Source: Burkholderiaceae bacterium (GTDB lineage Bacteria > Pseudomonadota > Gammaproteobacteria > Burkholderiales > Burkholderiaceae_C). From it: a stretch of 64,000 nucleotides of DNA. Shown one piece after another: positions 1-9,887 of the stretch. The DNA is taken from assembly GCA_017992055.1 (NCBI GenBank), contig JAGOPK010000013.1:62001-126000 (forward strand), given 5' to 3'. A program made the position numbers and the translations under genes. Positions within the stretch are counted from its first letter, which is position 1, and each line of letters opens with the position of its first letter. Under the pieces are notes generated by a model. It did no database searches. It was given only the letters and a program-made list of their open reading frames with translations, and was not told the origin of the DNA.

Positions 1-913
1 CCATCCAGGCGCCGTCATAGTGGCGGCGCAGCGCCGCATAGTCGAAGGGCGCCACGCCCTGCTCGCGCAGGTCGCGGGCGCCGCCGGTCTGGCCTTCGAT
101 GACATGGATGTAGGCCGGCTTGAAACCGGCGATGGCCTGCACCGCGGCCTCGTAGGTGGCCTGGGCATCGCTGTCCTGGGCGGCATCGTTGACTGGCGTG
201 ATCGGCGACAGGCGCACGCCGCTGCGGCCACCGCCGATCTCGCGCGTGATGGCCTCCATCACCTCGACCAGCAGGCGGATGCGGCTGTCGCGGCTGCCGC
301 CCCAGGCATCCGTGCGGTCGTTGATGCTGTCGCGGATGAACTGCTCGATCAGGTAGCCGTTGGCCGCATGCAGTTCCACGCCGTCGAAGCCGGCTTCCAG
401 CGCGTTGCGCGCGGCGCGGCGGTAGTCGTCGACGATGGCCGGGATCTCGTCGCTGCGCAGCGCCCGCGGCGTGCTGGTGGCGACGAAGCCGTCGGTGGTG
501 AAGGTCTTGCCGTTGGCCGCCCGCGCGGTGGACGACACCGGCGCCGCGCCACCCAGCAGGCTGGTGTGCGAGATGCGGCCCACATGCCAGAGCTGGATCA
601 CGATCCTGCCGCCCTCGGCATGCACGGCGTCGGTGACCTGGCGCCAGGCCGCCACCTGCTCGGCACTGTGGATGCCGGGGGTGTCGAGGTAGCCCTGGCC
701 TTGCGGGCTGATCTGGCTGGCTTCGCTGACGATCAGGCCGGCGCCGGTGGCCGGGTTGGCGCGCTGGCGGTAGTAGGTGGCCATCAGCGCATTGGGCAGC
801 TGATGCGGCGCGCGGTTGCGCGTCAGCGGGGCCATCACGATGCGGTTGGCAAGCTGGATGTCGCCGACGCGGATCGGGTCGAACAGGCTGGGGGTCGGGG
901 TGGAGGTAGGCAT
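1..913 (-). CDS. Old Yellow Enzyme family alkene reductase (NemA-like), 3' end cut by window
   Basis: FMN-dependent NAD(P)H oxidoreductase that would reduce activated C=C bonds or nitro-esters in the cytoplasm; the physiological substrate is unknown. The ATG at 913 is followed by the family's usual N-terminus (LFDPIRVGDIQLANRIVMAP). Further family blocks are MAPLTRNRA, the QLWHVGR strand, and ELHAANGYLIEQF, which carries part of the FMN and substrate pocket. About 304 residues are present where family members have about 360, so roughly the last 60 lie outside the window. It is transcribed away from the CoA-transferase gene across an 80-bp gap that holds a dyad (969-982). Family assignment is firm; NemA orthology is not. 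Confidence 0.9.
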   Translation of the reverse strand, partial: MPTSTPTPSLFDPIRVGDIQLANRIVMAPLTRNRAPHQLPNALMATYYRQRANPATGAGLIVSEASQISPQGQGYLDTPGIHSAEQVAAWRQVTDAVHAEGGRIVIQLWHVGRISHTSLLGGAAPVSSTARAANGKTFTTDGFVATSTPRALRSDEIPAIVDDYRRAARNALEAGFDGVELHAANGYLIEQFIRDSINDRTDAWGGSRDSRIRLLVEVMEAITREIGGGRSGVRLSPITPVNDAAQDSDAQATYEAAVQAIAGFKPAYIHVIEGQTGGARDLREQGVAPFDYAALRRHYDGAWM

Positions 914-968
914 GGGCGGGAGCGTAGCGGTGCCGGCGATGACCCCGCTGTCACCGCTGCGCCGCGTT

Positions 969-982
969 TTGTGCCAGCACAA
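969..982. promoter_or_regulatory. 14-bp dyad in the oxidoreductase/CoA-transferase divergent promoter
   Basis: TTGTGC and GCACAA face each other across a 2-bp spacer (TTGTGCCAGCACAA). The site is 12 bp before the CoA-transferase start and 56 bp before the oxidoreductase start. The shape suits a dimeric repressor, but no repressor gene is adjacent, so the role is inferred. Confidence 0.35.
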
Positions 983-993
983 TCGGTGCCGCG

Positions 994-2193
994 ATGAACG
1001 ATGCGACGCCACGACACGCCGGCCCGCTGGCCGGCCTCAAGGTGCTGGAGCTGGGCCAGCTGATCGCCGGCCCGTTTGCCGGCAAGACCCTGGCCGACTT
1101 CGGCGCCGAGGTCATCAAGGTCGAGCCGCCCGGCGATGGCGACCCGCTGCGCAAGTGGCGGCTGCTGCACAAGGGCACCAGCGTCTGGTGGCAGGTGCAA
1201 AGCCGCAACAAGAAGAGCGTGGTGCTGGACCTGCGCAGCGACGAGGGCCGCGCCGATGTGCGCCGCCTGGCCGCCGAGGCCGATGTGCTGATCGAGAACT
1301 TCAAGCCCGGCACGCTGGAGAAATGGGGCCTGGGCTACGAGCAGCTGTCGGCCGACAACCCGGGCCTGATCATGCTGCGCATCAGCGGCTACGGCCAGAC
1401 CGGGCCCTACCGCGACCTGCCGGGCTTTGCCGTGGTGGCCGAGGCCTTTGGCGGCCTGCGCCACCTGATGGGCGAGCCGGGCCGCCCGCCAGTGCGTGCC
1501 GGCGTCAGCCTGGGCGATACGCTGGCCGCGCTGCATGGCGTGATCGGCGTGCTGCTGTCGCTGCAGGCGCGTGCGCAGTCCGTCAGCGCTGACGCGCCCA
1601 AGGGCCGCGGCCAGGTGGTCGACGTGGCGCTGTACGAGGCGGTGTTCAACTGCATGGAAAGCCTGCTGCCCGAATACAGCGCCTTTGGTGCCGTGCGCCA
1701 GCCGGCCGGCTCGGCCCTGCCGGGCATTGCGCCCAGCAATGCCTACCGCTGCGCCGACGGCCAGGTGGTCATCGGCGGTAACGGCGATTCCATCTTCAAG
1801 CGGCTGATGTCCAGCATCGGCCGCGACGACCTGGGCCAGGACCCCGGCCTGGCCGACAACGCGCTGCGCGCCGCGCGGGCCGACGAGCTGGATGCGGCCA
1901 TCACCGCCTGGACCGTGCAGCGCCCGGTGGCCGAGGTGGTGCGGGTGCTGCAGGCGGCCAGCGTGCCGGTGGGGCCGATCAGCACCGTGGCCGACATCGC
2001 CGCCGACCCGCATTACCGGGCGCGCGGCATGATCGAGCGCATCACCACCGCCGACGGCCTGGCGCTGCAGGTGCCGGGCATCGTGCCCAAGCTCTCGGCC
2101 ACGCCCGGCGCCCTGCGCAGCCCGGCCCCGGCGCTGGGCGAGCACCAGGACCAGGTGCTGGGCCAGGGCCCCGGCCGGTCGCAGCGCCGATGA
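994..2193 (+). CDS. CaiB/BaiF family (class III) CoA-transferase
   Basis: Transfers CoA between acyl-CoA and a free acid through an enzyme-bound aspartyl-CoA intermediate. At 399 residues it has normal family length. Early landmarks are GLKVLELGQLIAGPFAGKTLADFGAEVIKVEPP (residues 14-46; CoA-binding loop) and NKKSVVLDL (72-80). The aspartate in GVSLGDTLAALHG (D175) occupies the position of the catalytic Asp169 of formyl-CoA transferase. The ATG at 994 sits just before this conserved start. The stop overlaps the next gene by 4 bp (ATGA), so the two are probably cotranscribed and translationally coupled. No dehydrogenase or hydratase lies nearby to reveal the acid substrate. Confidence 0.92.
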   Translation: MNDATPRHAGPLAGLKVLELGQLIAGPFAGKTLADFGAEVIKVEPPGDGDPLRKWRLLHKGTSVWWQVQSRNKKSVVLDLRSDEGRADVRRLAAEADVLIENFKPGTLEKWGLGYEQLSADNPGLIMLRISGYGQTGPYRDLPGFAVVAEAFGGLRHLMGEPGRPPVRAGVSLGDTLAALHGVIGVLLSLQARAQSVSADAPKGRGQVVDVALYEAVFNCMESLLPEYSAFGAVRQPAGSALPGIAPSNAYRCADGQVVIGGNGDSIFKRLMSSIGRDDLGQDPGLADNALRAARADELDAAITAWTVQRPVAEVVRVLQAASVPVGPISTVADIAADPHYRARGMIERITTADGLALQVPGIVPKLSATPGALRSPAPALGEHQDQVLGQGPGRSQRR

Positions 2194-2783
2194 GCCTGGC
2201 CTCACGCTTCGACCTGCGCGCGCTGGCGCCGCCGGCAGCGGCCACGCCCGAGGCCGAGGCGGCGCAGTTCACCCGCGATCCCGAGACCTGGCAGGCGCTG
2301 ATGCACTGGTGCCGCCAGCCGGCGACGCAGGCCTTGCCGGCGGCACGGCTGCGCAGCGAGGGCGATGCCGCGGCGTTGCGCGCCTGGGCCGATGCGCTGG
2401 CACGCCAGCTCGATGGCGGCACGGCGCTGGATGCCCTGCCCGGCGGCTGGCCCAAGCTGGCGCTGCGGCTGCGCGTCAAATGGCAGGACCTGAGCGCCGC
2501 CGTGCCCACGGTCTGGGATGCCGGCTGGCTGCGCAGCGAGCCGCAGGCCCTGGACCACCTCGCCCGGCACTGGCGGCCGCGCCGGCCCACGCTGCTGCTG
2601 GCCGACGCGGCCGATGCCGCCCAGGCGCAGCGCCTGCGGCCGGTGCAGCTTGCGCTGGCCGAGCGACTGCAGCGCAGCCCGCCACCGCAAGCGTTGCGTC
2701 CGGTGCGCTGGCTGTGGCTGGGCGATCCGGGCGCCGACGGTCCACCCCCCTGGACGCAGGGCTGGACGCTGGCCGGGCACTGA
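2190..2783 (+). CDS. Unrecognised protein, coupled to the CoA-transferase gene
   Basis: A 197-residue soluble protein of no family I recognise. It is rich in Ala, Leu, Arg and Trp, with no signal peptide, membrane span or cysteine pair. Two blocks look structured: a helical region around residues 25-75 and a strand-rich region around 115-140 (RPTLLLADAADAAQAQRL). A second Trp-rich strand (VRWLWLGDPG) lies near the C-terminus. It overlaps the CoA-transferase stop by 4 bp, which supports reality and cotranscription. Its GC content and codon use match the neighbours. The C-terminal WTQGWTLAGH has no known role. Confidence 0.7.
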   Translation: MSLASRFDLRALAPPAAATPEAEAAQFTRDPETWQALMHWCRQPATQALPAARLRSEGDAAALRAWADALARQLDGGTALDALPGGWPKLALRLRVKWQDLSAAVPTVWDAGWLRSEPQALDHLARHWRPRRPTLLLADAADAAQAQRLRPVQLALAERLQRSPPPQALRPVRWLWLGDPGADGPPPWTQGWTLAGH

Positions 2784-2879
2784 ACCGGCGCAAATTGCAC
2801 GGCCGGCCACCCCCTAAGTCAGCCTGCTGTTACGCATTGACACGCATACTGCGCGGCGTCTCCGCTGTCATTGCCCTCC

Positions 2880-3560
2880 ATGCCCGCGCTGTCCCCCGCC
2901 GCCCTGCGCCGCGTTGTCCCGTTTGTGCTGTTCATGGCCCTGCTGGCCCTGCGGGGCCTGGCGCCCGCCGATGGCAGCTGGGGCGTCGACGCCCGCTGGC
3001 TGTATGCGCTGAACCTGGTCGGCGTGGGCGGCCTGCTGCTGTGGTGGTGGCGCGACTATGGCGAGCTGGCCTCGCGCCAGACCTGGCCGACGCTGCGTGA
3101 GACCGCGTTGGCGGTGGCCGTGGGCCTGGCGGTGTTCGTGGCCTGGATCCACCTGGACGCGCCCTGGATGCAGATCGGCCAGCCCACCGCCGCCTTCGTG
3201 CCGCTGGATGCCGCGGGCCGGCTGGACTGGCCGCTGATCGTGGTGCGCTGGATCGGCGCAGCCCTGCTGGTGCCGGTGATGGAAGAGCTGTTCTGGCGCT
3301 CGTTCCTGATGCGCTGGCTGCAGCAGCCGCAGTTCGAGGGCCTGGACCCGCAGCGCACCGGGCTGAAGGCGGTGGCGCTGTCGACCTTCGTCTTCATGCT
3401 CGCCCACCCGCTGTGGCTGGCGGCCATCGTCGCCGGCCTGGCCTATGCGTGGCTGTACATCCGCAGCGGCCGGCTGTGGACCGCGGTCATCGCCCACGCG
3501 GTGACCAATGGCGCCCTCGGCATCTGGGTGGTGGCCAGCGGCCAGTGGCAGTTCTGGTAA
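2880..3560 (+). CDS. CPBP/CAAX-type intramembrane protease-related protein
   Basis: A 226-residue integral membrane protein with about six hydrophobic spans and the CPBP (ABI) metal-ligand motifs. These are E135-E136 with R140 in VMEELFWRSFLMRW, H176 in FMLAHPLW, and H206 and N210 in IAHAVTNGALG. It resembles the CAAX-protease-related proteins found in bacteria with PEP-CTERM/exosortase sorting, and a PEP-CTERM protein is encoded at 28229-29173, though no exosortase is in the window. I chose the ATG at 2880 over an in-frame TTG at 2871; neither has a clear ribosome-binding site. A perfect TTGACA lies at 2837-2842 but has no convincing -10 partner. It converges on the next gene with the stops 5 bp apart. 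Confidence 0.85.
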   Translation: MPALSPAALRRVVPFVLFMALLALRGLAPADGSWGVDARWLYALNLVGVGGLLLWWWRDYGELASRQTWPTLRETALAVAVGLAVFVAWIHLDAPWMQIGQPTAAFVPLDAAGRLDWPLIVVRWIGAALLVPVMEELFWRSFLMRWLQQPQFEGLDPQRTGLKAVALSTFVFMLAHPLWLAAIVAGLAYAWLYIRSGRLWTAVIAHAVTNGALGIWVVASGQWQFW

Positions 3561-3565
3561 TGCCT

Positions 3566-5845
3566 TCAGGCCGCCGCCGCGCCTGACGGCAGCGGCAGCG
3601 CCGCCACCGCCAGCGCCACCGCCTCCAGCCAGGCCGTGAGCCGCGCCCCGGCCAGGAAGCCGCGGCCGCCGTCGTCGGCCGGACCGCGGGGCACCTCGGC
3701 GCGCTGGGCCAGCGTGTCGTACAGGCCTTCGTCCAGCGTGCCCTGGCCGATCAGCAGGCGCCAGGGCTGGCCGGCCTCGGCCGTTGCCCCGGCCGGCTGC
3801 AGCGCGCCGCGGCGCGGCCGCCAGGGCACGCCGACCTGCAGCACCAGGCCCGGCAGCACGGGCAGGGCCTCGCCCGGGGCCAGCAGCAGCACGCCGTCGC
3901 GTGCCGGCAGGCGCTGGGCCAGCTGCTCGCGGTCGGCGGCGCTGGCGCACAGCACCACGGCGGCCGGCGCGCTGCCGGCGGCCTGGCTGTCCAGCCAGTC
4001 GGCCAGCTGGGCTTCCAGCGCCTGCACCATGGCCTCGGCCAGCGGGCTGTCGGCGTCGGCCGGATCGGCGCGGTGGGCGGCCTGCTGGGCCGCGCGCAGC
4101 GCCAGGTTCAGCCGCCACTGGTCGCTGTCGGACAGGTAGCCGCTGGCCTGCCAGCCGGCCAGCAGGCGGCGCAGCTCGGCCAGCGCCTGCTCGTGCGCCT
4201 CGCGCTGCGGCGGCGCCAGCGGCACCAGGCGCTCGCCGATCACGCAGGGCGGCAGTTGCTCGGCCACCTCGCTGCGCTGGCGCTGCAGCACCACGCGCGA
4301 CAGCGCATCGCCCAGGCGCTCCACCGCCGCGTCGGCCAGCGTCCGGCCGGCTTCGCGGGCGGCGGCGATCTCGCGCAGCGCCGCATGCGCGCCCTGGCGC
4401 TCGCGGTCCAGCCAGGCCACCCAGCGCGCCAGCAGCTCGGGACGGTCGTCCAGCGCGGCACCGCTGAGCAGCAGGGCCTGCGGCGCGCAGTCCAGCGCGG
4501 CCCAGGCGGCGGCATCCAGCGGCAGGCGCTGCGGTTCGTCGACGATCACCAGCTCGGGCGCCCAATGCACCAGGTGGGCGGCATCGCTGGCCAGCGCATC
4601 GGCGCCCAGCACACGCACCTCGCAGTCCTGGCTCCACAGCGCCTGGCGCTGGTGCAGGCCGCCGTCCATGACCTGGGCGGCCAGGCCGGCAAAGCGCCGC
4701 CAGGCGCGCTGCCAGGCCAGGCGCTCGGCACCGGCGCAGACCACGGCCACGCGGCGCAGGCCGAAGTGGCGCCGCCACAGCTGGGCCGCGGCGATGGCCT
4801 GCACGGTCTTGCCCAGCGCCGGCTCGTCGGCGATCAGGCCGCGGCCGGCCACCACCGCCCACAGCGCGCCTTCGGCCTGGTAGGGCGCCAGCGGCGCGGC
4901 CAGCAGCGTGGCCAGGGCCGGGCTGGCCGGGCCCTGGGCATAGGCGGCCTCGAGCACGGCGGCGCGGGTGCGCGCATCGCGGTCGGCGGCGACCAGGGCC
5001 CAGACGCGGGCATCGATGTCCAGCCGGTGGCGGTGGTCCTGCGCCAGGCGCAGCAGCAGCGGCAGGGCCTCGTCGTCGCCGGGCGACAACTTGTCGTCGT
5101 CGTCCAGGCGTGCCGCGACGGCGTCGCGCAGCGCCGCGGGGCAGGAATGGCCGGGCTGCCAGGCGATGCCGTGGCGGTCGCCGTCCAGCAGCACGATGGC
5201 GCTGTGCGCCGGGCCGGTGGGCGGCGGGGGCGGGGGCGGGGGCGGGGGCGGCGCTTCGACCGGGGCCGGCGCGACGGCGTCGAACGGCGCAGCCAGCACC
5301 TGCTGGACCTCGACGGCCAGCAGGGCCACCGGATCGGCGGGCGCCGTGGCCGGGGCGGGCGTGGTGGTCTTTCTTGCCGCGACCTTCTTGGCCGCCGCCT
5401 TCTTTGCGGCAGGCTTCTCGGCAGGCGCCTTCGTGGCGACCACCTTCTTGGCGACCACCTTCTTGGCAACTGCCTTCTTCGCCGCGACCTTCTCGGTGGC
5501 CACAGTCTTGGCGGCGACCTTTTTGGCGGCCGCGACTTTCTTCGCTGCCACCTTCTTGGCCGCCACCTTCTTCTGCGCCGGTTCGGCCGCCGGCATCTGT
5601 GCGGCTGCGGCCTCAACAACGGGCTCGGTTACCGTCGGGGTCTTCACAGCGCGCTTGGTGGCCGCTTTCACGGCGGGTTTGGCCGCAGGCTTGGCGGCCT
5701 TGGCGGCAACGCGCTTGGGTGCCGGGGCTGCAGGAGCGGCGGGAGCCGGCGCCTCCACCACCGGTGCGGCGGAGGGAGCGGCGGCGGTTTCGGCCGGCTT
5801 GGCGCGGCGGCGGGTCTTGGCTGCGGGGGGAGTCTGGGTCGCCAT
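3566..5845 (-). CDS. SNF2-like ATPase with histone-H1-like Lys/Ala N-terminal tail
   Basis: A 759-residue protein with three parts. Residues 1-170 are a disordered, highly basic tail built from AAKK/VAAK units, resembling bacterial histone-H1-like proteins. An 11-proline run follows at about 199-209. From about 310 there is a SNF2-type helicase core: LAPYQAEG (Q-like motif), motif I DEPALGKT (340-347, replacing DEMGLGKT), motif II DEPQ (436-439, replacing DEAH) and LLLSGAAL (motif III). The second RecA domain is shrunken and I cannot find a motif VI arginine pair, so helicase activity is doubtful. The ATG at 5845 avoids overlap with tgt, whose stop lies 85 bp upstream on the same strand. A DNA-bound remodelling role is inference. 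Confidence 0.75.
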   Translation of the reverse strand: MATQTPPAAKTRRRAKPAETAAAPSAAPVVEAPAPAAPAAPAPKRVAAKAAKPAAKPAVKAATKRAVKTPTVTEPVVEAAAAQMPAAEPAQKKVAAKKVAAKKVAAAKKVAAKTVATEKVAAKKAVAKKVVAKKVVATKAPAEKPAAKKAAAKKVAARKTTTPAPATAPADPVALLAVEVQQVLAAPFDAVAPAPVEAPPPPPPPPPPPTGPAHSAIVLLDGDRHGIAWQPGHSCPAALRDAVAARLDDDDKLSPGDDEALPLLLRLAQDHRHRLDIDARVWALVAADRDARTRAAVLEAAYAQGPASPALATLLAAPLAPYQAEGALWAVVAGRGLIADEPALGKTVQAIAAAQLWRRHFGLRRVAVVCAGAERLAWQRAWRRFAGLAAQVMDGGLHQRQALWSQDCEVRVLGADALASDAAHLVHWAPELVIVDEPQRLPLDAAAWAALDCAPQALLLSGAALDDRPELLARWVAWLDRERQGAHAALREIAAAREAGRTLADAAVERLGDALSRVVLQRQRSEVAEQLPPCVIGERLVPLAPPQREAHEQALAELRRLLAGWQASGYLSDSDQWRLNLALRAAQQAAHRADPADADSPLAEAMVQALEAQLADWLDSQAAGSAPAAVVLCASAADREQLAQRLPARDGVLLLAPGEALPVLPGLVLQVGVPWRPRRGALQPAGATAEAGQPWRLLIGQGTLDEGLYDTLAQRAEVPRGPADDGGRGFLAGARLTAWLEAVALAVAALPLPSGAAAA
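5226..5248 (+). other. G-quadruplex motif / polyproline tract inside the SNF2-like gene
   Basis: Four runs of five G separated by single C (G5-C-G5-C-G5-C-G5) on the + strand, which is the template strand of the gene. The complementary mRNA encodes an 11-proline run, which would normally need EF-P for smooth translation. Confidence 0.7.
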
Positions 5846-5930
5846 GGGGCGTTGGTGGGCTGCTGGGCCGGGCGGAGTTGGGGGGCTGCCGCTGCGGCCG
5901 GGTGTTGGGTGGAAGAAGCTGCGCTGCGGC

Positions 5931-7124
<1,194 letters not shown>

Positions 7125-7195
7125 CTACAGCCGAGCCGCCGGTCGCCGAAGCCCCATGGATGAGCCGTCCTGCCGCCCGCCATCCCCTGTCGATC

Positions 7196-9886
7196 ATGCC
7201 CTCGCGCCTTGCCCTGCCCGCCGCCACCCTGGCCCTGGCCCTGCTGGCCGCCGTCGCCCCGGCCCAGGCCGACAAGTGGCTCAGCCAGGACAAGGCCCGC
7301 GGCACCGGCGTCTACCTGTGGGACGACGGCTCGCGCTATGAAGGCGAGGTGGCACTGGGCAAGCGCCACGGCCGCGGCAGCATCGTCTGGCCCGACGGGC
7401 GCCGGCTGGAGGGCGTGTTCAGCAACAACGAGCCGGTGTCGGGCCGCCTCACCCAGCCCAATGGCGAGGTCTACGACGGCGCGCTGCGCGGCACCACCCG
7501 CCATGGCCGTGGCAGCCTGCAATGGCCCGATGGCCGGCGCTTCGACGGCGAGTTCATCGACGGCGAGCCGGCCCAGGGCAGCCTGCTGAAGGCCGATGGC
7601 CAGCGCCTGGAAGTGGATGTGCGCGCTGTGCGCCAGCGCCTGAGCGGCCGTGCCAGCGTGGTCACGCTGGACGGCGCACGCTACGAGGGCGAGCTGGTGC
7701 AGGGCCGCTACCAGGGCCAGGGCGTGCAGACCCATGCCAACGGCCACCGCTACGAAGGCGGCTTCGCCGCCGACCGGCGCGAGGGCCAGGGCGTCTACAC
7801 CTGGCCCAACGGCCAGCGCTACGACGGCGGCTGGCGCGCCGGCAGCTACCACGGCCGCGGCGTGCTGGTGGAGGCCGGCGGCGGCCGTTACGAGGGCGAG
7901 TTTGCCGAGGGCCGTCGCCAGGGCGAAGGCCAGCGCAGCTGGCCCAGCGGCGAGCGCCATGAAGGCCGCTGGGCACAGGACCGGCTGGTGCAGGGCCGCA
8001 TGCGCTTTGCCAGCGGCCAGGCCTACGAAGGCGGCTTCGATGCCGACGGCAAGCGCAGCGGTCGGGGGGTCTTCACCTGGCCCAGCGGCCACCGCTACGA
8101 AGGCGAGTTCGCGGCCGGGCTGCAGCATGGGCAAGGCGTCTACAGCTGGCCCGATGGCGACCGCTTCGAGGGCGTGTATGCCAACGACCGCATGTCGCTG
8201 GGCCGCTTCACCACCGCCGCCGGCCAGGTGCGCGAGGTCGACCTGCGCGCCGAGGCCGAGCGCCTGAGCGGCCGCCATGTCACGGTGGGCACCGGCGGCG
8301 TGCGCTACGAGGGCGAGTTCGTCGACGGCAAGCGCCACGGCGCCGGCCTGCTGGTCTGGCCCGACGGCCGCCGCGACGAGGGCCGGTTCGAGGCCGGCCA
8401 GCTGGTGCAGGGCAAGAACCTGTTCGCCGATGGCCAGAGCTACGAGGGCCGCTTCGACGCCCAGGGCCGGCGCAGCGGCCAGGGCGTCTACACCTGGCCC
8501 AGCGGCCAGCGCTACGAGGGCGAATGGCGCGACGGCGCCTACCACGGCCGCGGCCTGCTGAAGTACGCCGACGGCAGCCGCTACGACGGCGACTGGCAGG
8601 CCGGCAAGCGCAGCGGCCAGGGCGCGCAGACCCGGGCCGACGGCCAGGGCTACCAGGGCGGCTGGCTGGACGACCGCGCCAGCGGCCGCGGCCTGATGCG
8701 CTACAGCAACGGCCAGACCTACGACGGCGAGTGGCTGGAGGGCCAGCGTGCCGGCCGCGGCGTCTACACCTGGCCCGACGGCCAGCGCTACGAGGGCGAA
8801 TGGCTGGCCGGCGAGCAGCATGGCCGTGGCACCCAGGTCTGGGCCGATGGCACGCGCTATGTCGGTGACTGGCGCAACGGCCGGCGCGAAGGCCAGGGTG
8901 AGATGAGCTGGCCCGACGGCGACCGCTATGCCGGCGCCTTTGTCGACGGCAAGCGCCAGGGGGCGACGCAGTTCGATGCCGCGCGCCAGCAGCGGCGCCA
9001 GGAGGAGCGGGCCTCATCGCGGGTGGAGACCGGCCAGGTGCTGGCCAGCCTGTTCGGCGCCGCGCTGATCGGCCGCGCGCCGGGCCTCAGCGGCGCCGAG
9101 AAGGCGCGCATGGTCACCGGCTTCGTCTCCGACGTGATGACCGACAGCGGCGGCAGCGGCATGCGCGCGGCCTCGGCCGACATCCAGGCCGGCCGCGCCC
9201 AGGCCCAGGCTCAGGCCCTGGCGCTGCAGCAGGCCCAGGCCGAGCAGGCGCGCAAGCTGGAGGAGGCGCGGCGCATCCAGGAGCGCCAGGCCCAGGAACG
9301 CCAGGCGCAGGAGCGCCAGACACTGGCCCAGGCGCAAACCCAGGCGCAGTCACAAGCCCAGGCGCAGGCGCAGGCTCAAGCACAAGTCCAGGCGCAAGCC
9401 GAGCGTGCCCGCCGCCAGGCCGAAGCCGAGGCCGAGGCGCAGCGCAAGCGCCAGGCGGCCGAGGCCGAAGCCGCGCAGCGCAAGGCCGAGCGTGAGGCTG
9501 AACGCCAGGCCGAGCTGGCGCGCAAGAAGGCCGAACAGGAAGCGCAGCGCTTGGCCGAGGCCCAGGCCAAGACCGACTACCTGCAGGCGCTGCGCAACCG
9601 CCTGGAGTTGCGCGCCCGCAAGTGCCCGGACGGCGAGGGCCACCACTATGTGGTCGGTCTGCTGCCCAAGCTGGGCATCGAGAAGAAGCCGGTGTCCTGC
9701 CTGGACGTGCACTACGAGGCCATCTGCCCCGGACACGCCAGCGGCAGCCGTGGCGTGATCAAGACCTTCATCGGCATCTCCACCGACTGCTTCATGGGCG
9801 ACACCGGCAAGGTCGAGCCGCGGCCGGCCTGCCAGGTCGACGAGGTCCGGATCGTCACCCGCGACGTGCGCGCCTGCGGCGACTGA
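7196..9886 (+). CDS. Large exported MORN-repeat / coiled-coil / six-cysteine protein
   Basis: An 896-residue protein in four parts. Residues 1-25 form a signal peptide (cut near AQA-DKW). Residues about 36-590 are two dozen MORN-type repeats of 23 residues (consensus YEGEW..G..HGRG...WPDG.R). Residues about 665-800 are an Ala/Gln- then Glu/Arg-rich coiled coil. The last 90 residues hold six cysteines (C810, C835, C844, C865, C879, C894), probably disulfide-paired in the periplasm. The repeat array is broken twice by a related non-MORN insert (EVDVRAVRQRLSG at 139-151, EVDLRAEAERLSG at 347-359) about 208 residues apart, suggesting a superblock duplication. The start at 7196 gives the best signal peptide; ATG at 7160 is possible. 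Function is unknown; surface or membrane scaffolding is a guess. Confidence 0.85.
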   Translation: MPSRLALPAATLALALLAAVAPAQADKWLSQDKARGTGVYLWDDGSRYEGEVALGKRHGRGSIVWPDGRRLEGVFSNNEPVSGRLTQPNGEVYDGALRGTTRHGRGSLQWPDGRRFDGEFIDGEPAQGSLLKADGQRLEVDVRAVRQRLSGRASVVTLDGARYEGELVQGRYQGQGVQTHANGHRYEGGFAADRREGQGVYTWPNGQRYDGGWRAGSYHGRGVLVEAGGGRYEGEFAEGRRQGEGQRSWPSGERHEGRWAQDRLVQGRMRFASGQAYEGGFDADGKRSGRGVFTWPSGHRYEGEFAAGLQHGQGVYSWPDGDRFEGVYANDRMSLGRFTTAAGQVREVDLRAEAERLSGRHVTVGTGGVRYEGEFVDGKRHGAGLLVWPDGRRDEGRFEAGQLVQGKNLFADGQSYEGRFDAQGRRSGQGVYTWPSGQRYEGEWRDGAYHGRGLLKYADGSRYDGDWQAGKRSGQGAQTRADGQGYQGGWLDDRASGRGLMRYSNGQTYDGEWLEGQRAGRGVYTWPDGQRYEGEWLAGEQHGRGTQVWADGTRYVGDWRNGRREGQGEMSWPDGDRYAGAFVDGKRQGATQFDAARQQRRQEERASSRVETGQVLASLFGAALIGRAPGLSGAEKARMVTGFVSDVMTDSGGSGMRAASADIQAGRAQAQAQALALQQAQAEQARKLEEARRIQERQAQERQAQERQTLAQAQTQAQSQAQAQAQAQAQVQAQAERARRQAEAEAEAQRKRQAAEAEAAQRKAEREAERQAELARKKAEQEAQRLAEAQAKTDYLQALRNRLELRARKCPDGEGHHYVVGLLPKLGIEKKPVSCLDVHYEAICPGHASGSRGVIKTFIGISTDCFMGDTGKVEPRPACQVDEVRIVTRDVRACGD
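9188..9410 (+). repeat. Ala-Gln codon repeat within the MORN gene
   Basis: Tandem GCN-CAR codons (repeated caggcgcaggcg-type units) encode alternating Ala-Gln, densest at about 9325-9400. Such a low-complexity tract can vary in length between strains by slippage; this is known for repeats in general and not shown here. Confidence 0.6.
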
Positions 9887-9887
9887 A

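Noticed and set aside
835-2205. A 456-codon minus-strand frame antisense to the CoA-transferase gene
   Set aside because: Low-complexity His/Gln/Ala composition typical of shadow frames; the plus strand encodes an intact CoA-transferase.
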